A stretch of DNA of 7,478 bases from Hyphomicrobiales bacterium (GTDB lineage Bacteria > Pseudomonadota > Alphaproteobacteria > Rhizobiales > Aestuariivirgaceae): the NCBI GenBank assembly GCA_027031305.1, contig JALVRJ010000019.1, forward strand, positions 1 to 7,478, given 5' to 3'. The position numbers were made by a program, and so were the translations under genes. Shown here in pieces: positions 1-6,514 of this stretch. The notes under the pieces were generated by a model. It saw only the letters and a list, made by a program, of their open reading frames with translations, made no database searches and had not been told where the DNA came from. Every line of letters starts with the position of its first letter. Position 1 is the stretch's first letter.

Positions 1-626
1 ACGGTGGAATAGGCGACGAAGGGCAGCTGGCCGGTGAAGAACCATTTGGCGACATCGGGCGCGTTGCCGAAGTAGAGGATGAAGGTGAAGGAGGTCCAGA
101 AGGCGATGAGGGCCCAGACGAGATGCTTCAGCCCGCGCTTGAGGATCTTCTCGGCGTTCCACGGGGCCTTGTCGAGGCGTATCTGGGCGTTGCGGTCGCC
201 CTCGATCTTGCGCTCCACGAGCATGAACAGATCGGTCCAGACGGTCTGCCAGCAGGCATAGCCGCACCAGGCGCGGCCGACCATGGCGGTGGCGATGAAC
301 AGGGCAATGGCGGCGAGAATGAGCAGGCCGGCGACGTAGTAGAACTCCTGCGGCCAGATCTCGATCCAGAAGAAGTAGAAGCGGCGATGTTGCAGGTCAA
401 TGAGCACGGCCTGGTCAGGAGCGCCGGGACCGCGATCCCAGCGCAACCAGGGAAGGATGAAGTAGATGCCCATGAATATGGCGGAGAGGGTCCACTTCAG
501 GTTACGGAAGCGGCCGGAGATGGCCCGCGGAAACACCTTCTTGCGGGCCTGATACATCTTCTGCTTCTTGCCTGGATCCTGCGCGCCGGCTGTCTCGCGC
601 TTCAAGGTATCGACGACCTCGACCAT
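1..626 (-). CDS. ccoG: CcoG (FixG-like) cbb3 oxidase assembly protein, 3' end cut by window edge
   Basis: This is the N-terminal 208 codons of a polytopic membrane protein of the CcoG/FixG/RdxA family; the rest lies beyond the left edge. Three hydrophobic stretches are visible (about residues 44-62, 96-117 and 166-187). The family motif GRAWCGYACWQTVWTD sits at residues 118-132, with Cys121 and Cys125. The ferredoxin-like [4Fe-4S] cysteine motifs expected further on are outside the window. CcoG is known to reduce Cu(II) to Cu(I) at the membrane so that copper can enter the CuB site of cbb3 oxidase, which fits its place directly downstream of ccoNOQP on the same strand. The ATG at 626-624 is chosen because it follows GAGAGTGGAACA, a usable Shine-Dalgarno stretch, and gives the usual soluble N-terminus before the first membrane segment. 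A hairpin and a candidate promoter before it suggest a transcription unit separate from ccoNOQP. ccoH, ccoI and ccoS probably follow outside the window. Confidence 0.93.
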   Translation of the reverse strand, partial: MVEVVDTLKRETAGAQDPGKKQKMYQARKKVFPRAISGRFRNLKWTLSAIFMGIYFILPWLRWDRGPGAPDQAVLIDLQHRRFYFFWIEIWPQEFYYVAGLLILAAIALFIATAMVGRAWCGYACWQTVWTDLFMLVERKIEGDRNAQIRLDKAPWNAEKILKRGLKHLVWALIAFWTSFTFILYFGNAPDVAKWFFTGQLPFVAYST

Positions 627-721
627 TGTTCCACTCTCATGTTGCGGTTGCCGTGCCTGCCGTATGGCCGCCCGGACCGGGACGTTCCCCCTCTCGCCGC
701 TGAATGCGTGCTGATGGCGAG

Positions 722-767
722 ATTATATGAGACAAGACAAATACATAACTCAACTCATTGTAATCAG
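722..767 (-). promoter_or_regulatory. Candidate ccoG promoter with a degenerate FNR/FixK-like site
   Basis: On the minus strand a perfect TATAAT hexamer occupies 727-722, about 95 bases before the ccoG ATG. Upstream, at 767-754, is CTGATTACAATGAG, which matches the TTGAT-N4-ATCAA consensus at 7 of 10 fixed positions. Its centre would be near -45 relative to a start at about 715, close to but not exactly the usual -41.5. No good -35 hexamer lies 17 bases before the TATAAT; TTGAGT is there at a 20-base spacing. The -10 element is persuasive in this GC-rich context, while the regulator site is tentative. Confidence 0.35.
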
Positions 768-858
768 GGCCCTGGCGCCGGGTTATTTCGCATCGCGACG
801 GTGGCGGCCAGATGGCAGAATGCCGCGCCCGGGCATTTTTCCTCAGGGTGAAACAGGT

Positions 859-889
859 GGGGCGAGGATGAAGTTCGCATCCCCGCCCC
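859..889 (-). terminator. Strong hairpin after ccoP, probable operon terminator
   Basis: The arms GGGGCGAGGATG (859-870) and CATCCCCGCCCC (878-889) pair over 12 positions with one G-U wobble in the minus-strand transcript, closing a 7-base loop. The structure begins about 28 bases after the ccoP stop codon. The downstream U-run is poor (ACCTGTTTC), so it may act as a weak intrinsic terminator or as an mRNA 3'-end stabiliser that favours ccoNOQP transcript over ccoG read-through. No plus-strand gene could use it. Confidence 0.55.
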
Positions 890-916
890 GCAGTGTCCGA
901 AAGGTGCCTGGCCGCC

Positions 917-1804
917 TCAGGAGCCGACGCCACCACCCAGCGAGTGGACGTAGATGGTCAGCGCCTTGATGGTGGCCTTGTCCAGCTTGCCCTTCCACGC
1001 CGGCATGACGCCGTGCTTCGGGTTATTGACCTGGGCCTTGATGGCCTCGCGGGAGCCGTCATAGAGCCAGATCTGGTCGTTCAGGCGCGGACCGCCAACG
1101 TCGGGGATGCCCTCGCCCTTGTCGCCATGGCAGCCGTTGCAGCCGGCATCTTCCATGTATACCTTCTGGCCGGCCTCGGCCTTCTTGGCGTCATGCTCCT
1201 GTCCGGAGAGCTTCAGGACATATTCGACCACGGCGTCGATCTGGGCCGGCTCGAGGATCTGGTCCTTGCCGAAGGCGGGCATGTCGGACGTGCGCGTCTC
1301 CTCGTTGGTTTCCGGGTTGTAGCGGACGCCATGGGTGATGGTGTAGTGGATGGCCTCCAGCGTGCCGCCCCACAGCCAGTCGTCATCGGCCAGGTTCGGG
1401 TAGCCATAGGCGCCCTGGCCACCAGCCTGATGGCACTGCACGCAGTGCAGTTTGAAGGTGGTGCCCCCCATGCGGTTGGCGAACTGGAACAGGTCGTCGT
1501 TCTTCTTGATTTCCTCGAGCGAGAGCTTTTCCAGCTGCGCCAGCTTCTCGGCGCGGGCCTGCTGCACCGCCTTCATCTCCGCCTGCAATTCCATGCGGTT
1601 GGTGGTGCCGAGGAAGCCCTTGGTGTTGGTTTCGATGAGCGGCCAAGCCGGATAGGCCAAGGTGTAGCCGATGCCCCAAATGATGGTGAGATAGAAGGTC
1701 CACAGCCACCAGCGCGGCAAGGGCGTGTCCAGCTCCTTGATGCCGTCCCACTCGTGACCGGTCGTTTCGGTGCCGGTCACTTCATCGCGTTCACGTTCAG
1801 CCAT
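917..1804 (-). CDS. ccoP: cbb3-type cytochrome c oxidase subunit III, dihaem CcoP
   Basis: This is a membrane-anchored dihaem cytochrome c that passes electrons from soluble or membrane cytochrome c to CcoO/CcoN. From the ATG at 1804 it has 295 residues, normal for the family. The cytoplasmic N-terminus carries the typical EVTGTETTGHEWDGIKEL signature, followed by one membrane helix (about residues 32-54). A charged, coiled-coil-like linker (about 70-105) leads to two class I cytochrome c domains. Haem motifs are CVQCH (Cys121, Cys124, His125) and CNGCH (Cys222, Cys225, His226), with probable axial methionines Met175 (SDMPAFG) and Met267 (VMPAW). An upstream in-frame ATG at 1828 would add eight residues. 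The 1804 start is preferred because it matches the family N-terminus, follows GGGGAACGGA, and gives a short 8-base overlap with the end of ccoQ that suits translational coupling. It is the last gene of the operon, followed by a hairpin. Confidence 0.97.
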   Translation of the reverse strand: MAERERDEVTGTETTGHEWDGIKELDTPLPRWWLWTFYLTIIWGIGYTLAYPAWPLIETNTKGFLGTTNRMELQAEMKAVQQARAEKLAQLEKLSLEEIKKNDDLFQFANRMGGTTFKLHCVQCHQAGGQGAYGYPNLADDDWLWGGTLEAIHYTITHGVRYNPETNEETRTSDMPAFGKDQILEPAQIDAVVEYVLKLSGQEHDAKKAEAGQKVYMEDAGCNGCHGDKGEGIPDVGGPRLNDQIWLYDGSREAIKAQVNNPKHGVMPAWKGKLDKATIKALTIYVHSLGGGVGS

Positions 1805-1973
1805 TTTTCCGTTCCCCGATGTTGTCATCGTCGTGCAGTGGCACCCGGGCCAGCTCCTCGTAGGTCTTCTTCGAGCCGGGGCGGAAGATGAATATCAGCA
1901 CCCCGAGGAAGAATAGCCCCACCAGTATGGTGCCGAAGGTTCCGGCCCAGGCGGCCACCGTTTCGTAGGTCAT
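1797..1973 (-). CDS. ccoQ: cbb3-type cytochrome c oxidase small subunit CcoQ (FixQ)
   Basis: This is a 58-residue single-span membrane protein beginning MTYETVAAWAG, with one hydrophobic helix at about residues 11-30. The helix is followed by the RPGSKKTYEELARVPL segment typical of CcoQ/FixQ and an acidic tail (HDDDNIGE). The family is known to stabilise the association of CcoP with the CcoNO core; it binds no cofactor. The gene lies exactly where ccoQ is expected, five bases after the ccoO stop and overlapping the start of ccoP by eight bases. Its Shine-Dalgarno sequence GAGG overlaps the last codons of ccoO, eight bases before the ATG, so its translation is probably coupled to ccoO. Its small size makes it easy to miss in automatic annotation. 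Confidence 0.93.
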   Translation of the reverse strand: MTYETVAAWAGTFGTILVGLFFLGVLIFIFRPGSKKTYEELARVPLHDDDNIGERKNG

Positions 1974-1978
1974 GCCCG

Positions 1979-2728
1979 TTACCTCAGGTTCTCGACGTTC
2001 TTCACATCGAAGGCCTTGAAGTCGACGAGGGTGCCGAGCATCTGGAGATAGGCCACCAGGGCGTCGAGCTCGGTGATCTTCTCCTTGCCGTCGAGGGCGA
2101 AGTCTCGCGCCTTCACCTCCGTGGCGCTGCCCCAGCGCTTCTTGCCGTAGCGCTTGACCAGCCCCTCGGTATCCTCGCCGGTCGCCTGGGCGACGAGGTC
2201 CGCCTTGGCGTTCTTGATCATGTCCTCGTCATAGGGAACGCCAAGAAGAGCATTCGTCTTCAGGTGGTCGGCGATATCGTCGAACTTCAGCTCGGTCGTG
2301 GCGAGGAACGGATAGCCCGGCATGACGGACTCCGGCACCACCGCGCGCGGATCCTTCAGATGCTGGACATGCCACTGGTCGGAATACTTGCCACCGACAC
2401 GGGCGAGATCCGGGCCGGTGCGCTTCGAGCCCCACTGGAACGGATGGTCGTACATGCTCTCCGCCGCCAGCGAATAATGGCCGTAACGCTCCACCTCGTC
2501 GCGGAAGGGGCGGATCATCTGCGAGTGGCACAGGTAGCAGCCCTCGCGGATGTAGATGTTGCGCCCGGCCAGCTCCAGCGGAGTGTAGGGCCTGACACCC
2601 TTCACCTTCTCGATGGTGTTGTTGAGCCAGAACAGCGGGACGATCTCCACCAAGCCGCCAATGGTGACGACGATGAAGCTCAGGATGAGGAGCAGCGTGG
2701 CGCTGCGTTCGATCTTGTCGTGCTTCAT
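1979..2728 (-). CDS. ccoO: cbb3-type cytochrome c oxidase subunit II, monohaem CcoO
   Basis: This is a 249-residue membrane-anchored monohaem cytochrome c, the subunit that feeds electrons from CcoP to the low-spin haem b of CcoN. An N-terminal membrane helix (about residues 11-35) is followed by a periplasmic cytochrome c domain. The haem-binding CYLCH motif is at Cys64, Cys67 and His68 within [19 protein letters not shown], a hallmark of CcoO/FixO. Met136 in ESVMPGYPF is the likely second haem ligand. The [18 protein letters not shown] block is also family-typical. A GTG nine bases upstream (2737) is possible, but the ATG at 2728 is preferred: it lies at proper spacing from GGGGGAG (8 bases), whereas the GTG falls almost inside that ribosome-binding site. 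It starts 19 bases after ccoN and ends five bases before ccoQ, so all are one operon. Confidence 0.97.
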   Translation of the reverse strand: MKHDKIERSATLLLILSFIVVTIGGLVEIVPLFWLNNTIEKVKGVRPYTPLELAGRNIYIREGCYLCHSQMIRPFRDEVERYGHYSLAAESMYDHPFQWGSKRTGPDLARVGGKYSDQWHVQHLKDPRAVVPESVMPGYPFLATTELKFDDIADHLKTNALLGVPYDEDMIKNAKADLVAQATGEDTEGLVKRYGKKRWGSATEVKARDFALDGKEKITELDALVAYLQMLGTLVDFKAFDVKNVENLR

Positions 2729-2747
2729 TTGCCTCACTCCCCCTCGA

Positions 2748-4364
2748 TCAAGCCTGGGCCCGGGCCGGCGCCAGCTCGGCTTCCGCCGCGCGCACGCGAC
2801 CCTTCGCGGTCATGTAGAAGTTGTAGGCCATGATGAGGCCGCCGGTGAGATAGAGCAGGCCACCCAGGGCGCGGATGACATAGTAGGGGTGCATGGCCTC
2901 CACCGTCTCGACGAAGGAGTAGACCAGGAAGCCCTGATCATCATACTCGCGCCACATGAGGCCCTGCATGATGCCCGACACCCACATGGAGGCGGCGTAG
3001 AGCACGATACCCAGCGTCGCCAGCCAGAAGTGCCAGCTGACCAGCCGGTAGGAATAGAGCCGGCCGTTGGCGCTGAACAGACGGGCGAACAGGAAGTAGA
3101 GCGAGCCCATGGTGATCATGCCGACCCAGCCAAGGGCGCCGGAATGCACGTGACCGACCGTCCAGTCGGTGTAGTGCGACAGGGCGTTCACCGACTTGAT
3201 GGCCATCATCGGGCCCTCGAAGGTGGACATGCCGTAGAAGGCCACGGCGATCACCATCATGCGCAGGATGGGGTCGGTGCGCAGCTTGTCCCAGGCGCCA
3301 GAGAGCGTCATCAGGCCGTTGATCATGCCGCCCCAGGAGGGCATCCACAGGATCACCGACATGACCATGCCCAAGGTCTGCACCCAGTCCGGCAGCGCCG
3401 TGTAGTGCAGGTGGTGCGGGCCGGCCCAGATGTAGGTGAAGATAAGCGCCCAGAAGTGGACGATGGACAGCCGGTAGGAGTAGACCGGGCGCTCGGCCTG
3501 CTTGGGGATGAAGTAGTACATCATGCCAAGGAAGCCGGCGGTGAGGAAGAAGCCCACCGCGTTATGTCCATACCACCACTGGGTGATGGCGTCTGGCGCG
3601 CCGGAAAGCAGCGCGTAGCTCTTGGAGCCGAAGAAGGACACCGGCAGCGCCAGGTTGTTGCCGATGTGGAGCATGGCGATGGTGACGATGAAGGAGAGAT
3701 AGAACCAGTTCGCCACGTAGATGTGCGAAACGTTGCGCTTCACCAGCGTGCCGAAGAAGACCAGGAAGTAGGCCACCCAGACGATGGTCAGCCAGACGTC
3801 GATGTACCACTCCGGCTCGGCGTATTCGCGGCTTTGGCTGCCACCCAGGACATAGCTGGTGGCGGCCAGCACGATGAACAGCTGGTAGCCCCAGAAGACG
3901 AACCAGGCGAGATTGCCGAAGGCGAGCCTGGCGCGGTTGGTGCGCTGCACGACGAAAAAGGAAGTGGCGATGAGCGCGTTGCCGCCGAAGGCGAAGATCA
4001 CCGCGGAGGTGTGCACGGGGCGCAGGCGGCCGAAGTTGGTGAGCGGAAAATCCAGGTTCAGCCACGGAAAGGCCAGCTCGGAAGCCACGTAGACGCCGAC
4101 GGTGAAACCGACAACCCCCCAGAACACGGTGGCGACGATGCCATATTTCACCACCTTGTCCATGTATTCCGTTTCTTTCTCCTGCAGATAGGAGCCGCTC
4201 ATGGTGTTGCGCGCCATGAAGAACAGCGCCAGCACGGCGGCGGCGAAGAAGACCCAGGCATGGAATTCGTAAAGCCCGTCCTTCGCGTTGGCCGCCATGA
4301 ACAGCGCCAGCACGGCGCCAAGGCCCAGCAGCCCCATCTGCAACCATCTCATGGTCAGAGACAT
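2748..4364 (-). CDS. ccoN: cbb3-type cytochrome c oxidase catalytic subunit I, CcoN
   Basis: This is the catalytic subunit of the C-family haem-copper oxidase, which reduces O2 to water and pumps protons in the inner membrane. It is a 538-residue polytopic protein. All key residues are in place: His118 (RPVHTS) and His407 as ligands of low-spin haem b, and His405 ([10 protein letters not shown]) for haem b3. His267 ([11 protein letters not shown]), His317 and His318 (AGPHHLHYT) are the CuB ligands. Tyr311 (TYIWAG) is the C-family cross-linked tyrosine, and Glu383 (FEGPMM) is the conserved proton-channel glutamate. The spacing of His267, Tyr311, His317/318 and His405/407 matches that remembered for Pseudomonas stutzeri CcoN with a constant offset of 60. 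About 58 extra residues, with two hydrophobic segments, therefore precede the core. The ATG at 4364 follows GGGAGAGAGGGAACA, a strong ribosome-binding site. It is the first gene of ccoNOQP, with a FixK/FNR box about 300 bases upstream. Confidence 0.98.
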   Translation of the reverse strand: MSLTMRWLQMGLLGLGAVLALFMAANAKDGLYEFHAWVFFAAAVLALFFMARNTMSGSYLQEKETEYMDKVVKYGIVATVFWGVVGFTVGVYVASELAFPWLNLDFPLTNFGRLRPVHTSAVIFAFGGNALIATSFFVVQRTNRARLAFGNLAWFVFWGYQLFIVLAATSYVLGGSQSREYAEPEWYIDVWLTIVWVAYFLVFFGTLVKRNVSHIYVANWFYLSFIVTIAMLHIGNNLALPVSFFGSKSYALLSGAPDAITQWWYGHNAVGFFLTAGFLGMMYYFIPKQAERPVYSYRLSIVHFWALIFTYIWAGPHHLHYTALPDWVQTLGMVMSVILWMPSWGGMINGLMTLSGAWDKLRTDPILRMMVIAVAFYGMSTFEGPMMAIKSVNALSHYTDWTVGHVHSGALGWVGMITMGSLYFLFARLFSANGRLYSYRLVSWHFWLATLGIVLYAASMWVSGIMQGLMWREYDDQGFLVYSFVETVEAMHPYYVIRALGGLLYLTGGLIMAYNFYMTAKGRVRAAEAELAPARAQA

Positions 4365-4395
4365 TGTTCCCTCTCTCCCTTGTTGCCGAGAGACA

Positions 4396-4593
4396 TTACC
4401 AAAGGCCGCTCACCTTTCCCCGTGAACGGCCCCTCTTCCCCGGAAGCATTGCGCCGGCGCGGACGCGGGCGCCGGCCCGGAGTGGATGAATATTAACACT
4501 TTTTGCTTCTTCGGGAATCGCTGGAGCGCAACTGCGACAGTGTGTCCACAGCCCACACGCGCACACCGGCCGACTTGCCGAAAAGACAGTCAT
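4396..4593 (-). CDS. Possible small upstream ORF in the ccoN leader, 65 aa, unrecognised
   Basis: I do not recognise this product and it may not be real. An ATG at 4593-4591 follows AGGAGTGGGGAACGAC, a better-than-average ribosome-binding context. The frame runs 65 codons to TAA at 4398-4396, ending 31 bases before the ccoN ATG. The product has a Cys-rich N-terminal patch (Cys11, Cys13, Cys19, Cys22: [12 protein letters not shown]) and a very basic Gly/Arg-rich C-terminal half. It has no membrane helix. Against it, its third codon positions lack the strong G/C bias of the neighbouring genes, and its C-terminal composition follows from the GC-rich hairpin at 4453-4476. For it, it lies wholly inside the predicted ccoN transcript and its stop is adjacent to the 4404-4431 hairpin. 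A leader-peptide role is only an inference. Confidence 0.2.
   Translation of the reverse strand: MTVFSASRPVCACGLWTHCRSCAPAIPEEAKSVNIHPLRAGARVRAGAMLPGKRGRSRGKVSGLW
4404..4431 (-). other. Leader hairpin 40 nt before ccoN start
   Basis: In the minus-strand transcript GGCCGTTCAC (4431-4422) pairs with GTGAGCGGCC (4413-4404) over 10 positions, including one G-U, around an 8-base loop. It is followed by only TTT, so it is a weak terminator at best. It overlaps the end of the possible upstream ORF, so a ribosome finishing that ORF would cover or open it. Confidence 0.45.
4453..4476 (-). other. All-GC 8-bp hairpin in the ccoN leader
   Basis: GCCGGCGC (4453-4460) and GCGCCGGC (4469-4476) are exact inverted copies around an 8-base spacer, giving a very stable RNA stem on either strand. 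There is no T-run on either side, so it is not an intrinsic terminator. Such stems also arise by chance in GC-rich intergenic DNA. Confidence 0.4.
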
Positions 4594-4636
4594 GTCGTTC
4601 CCCACTCCTGACGGGCAAAAAGCCCGCCCCCGCCGG

Positions 4637-4676
4637 ATTACAGGGTTTTCATGTTCTGATATTTGACTTTTGTCAA
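4637..4676 (-). promoter_or_regulatory. FNR/FixK-type operator and promoter of ccoNOQP
   Basis: TTGACTTTTGTCAA at 4663-4676 is a perfectly symmetric match to the TTGAY-N4-RTCAA site of FNR, FixK, FnrN and Anr regulators. On the minus strand, 20 bases further on, TGTAAT (4642-4637) differs from TATAAT at one base. A transcript start near 4628-4630 would put the operator centre at about -40 to -41.5, the standard activating (class II) position. This predicts induction of ccoNOQP under low oxygen, as known for these operons in alphaproteobacteria. The operator is clear; the exact -10 and start site are inferred. Confidence 0.8.
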
Positions 4677-4740
4677 GCGACGCGCCATGCCGCACCGCCC
4701 GCCTCGATGGCGTGATGGGCGAATGCCTCGTCTCGGGAAA

Positions 4741-4760
4741 GGCCTGTCCGTCAGTGTCCG

Positions 4761-4767
<7 letters not shown>
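4741..4767 (-). terminator. Weak candidate pckA terminator overlapping the stop codon
   Basis: GGCCTG (4741-4746) and CAGGCC (4762-4767) are inverted copies around a 15-base loop, and on the minus strand the stem is followed by TTTCCC. The pckA stop codon (4763-4761) lies in the upstream arm. The stem is short, the loop long and the T-run poor, so this is only a candidate. The loop is made of a tandem copy of TGTCCGTCAG (4745-4754 and 4755-4764). Confidence 0.22.
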
Positions 4768-6362
<1,595 letters not shown>

Positions 6363-6514
6363 GGCGCTCTCCCCATTTCCGGTTGTGCCCCTTGTGGGAC
6401 CAAACCATGCCGCAAGCGATGGGCGTGGGCAAGAGCGCCCAGCATTTGCTCCTCATGGCGCGAACGGTTATATCCGGCGGCGGAGGATAAAACGCGTTGG
6501 GAAAGGGCGCATTC
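6363..6514. promoter_or_regulatory. Divergent promoter region of pckA and the PfkB-family kinase gene
   Basis: These 152 bases must drive both flanking genes. For pckA (minus), TATAAC at 6472-6467 is a 5-of-6 match to the -10 consensus, with no good -35. For the kinase (plus), TTGCTC (6446-6451), a 17-base spacer and TATATC (6469-6474) form a plausible weak promoter, giving a leader of about 30 bases. The two candidate -10 elements overlap, so the two promoters could compete. The pckA ribosome-binding site GGGGAGAG is at 6374-6367. No operator with a recognisable palindrome was seen. Confidence 0.35.

Larger units (their letters stand above)
627..916. other. ccoP-ccoG intergenic region
   Basis: This 290-bp gap holds no convincing gene. 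Reading frames through it are extensions of shadow frames from the neighbouring genes. It contains the hairpin after ccoP (859-889) and an AT-richer patch (about 721-767) with a candidate ccoG promoter. A small ATGCC/GGCAT hairpin followed by TTTT (820-840, plus sense) has no plus-strand gene before it. The ccoG leader (about 627-715) is GC-rich and shows nothing else that I can name. Confidence 0.6.
4365..4760. other. pckA-ccoN intergenic region: ccoN promoter and long structured leader
   Basis: This 396-bp gap carries the FixK/FNR box (4663-4676), a candidate -10, and a predicted ccoN leader of roughly 265 nt. The leader contains a possible 65-codon upstream ORF (4396-4593) and two GC-rich hairpins (4404-4431 and 4453-4476). 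There is also a small CGGGC-AAAAA-GCCCG hairpin at 4612-4626, right at the predicted 5' end. An AT-rich patch (about 4488-4505) gives a second, weaker -10-like TAATAT at 4495-4490 (minus). The 4680-4760 part follows pckA and holds only weak hairpins. Confidence 0.6.

Noticed and set aside
820..840. Hairpin ATGCC/GGCAT followed by TTTT on the plus strand, terminator-like
   Set aside because: The stem is only 5 bp and no plus-strand gene precedes it, so there is nothing for it to terminate.
1805..1828. Longer ccoP start (eight extra residues, ATG at 1828)
   Set aside because: No ribosome-binding site before it, a longer overlap with ccoQ, and residues before MAERERDEVTGTE do not fit the family N-terminus.
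893..1891. A 332-codon plus-strand open frame antisense to ccoP
   Set aside because: Shadow frame; the minus strand has the two CXXCH haem domains of CcoP in register.
2613..4496. A 627-codon plus-strand open frame antisense to ccoN
   Set aside because: It is a shadow of ccoN produced by high GC content: its translation is rich in Gly, His, Asp, Glu and Arg with no fold or motif, while the minus strand encodes an intact CcoN with every cofactor ligand.
4612..4626. CGGGC-AAAAA-GCCCG inverted repeat considered as a pckA terminator
   Set aside because: It has a short stem, no T-run after it on the minus strand, and lies downstream of the ccoN operator, where it would block ccoN rather than end pckA.
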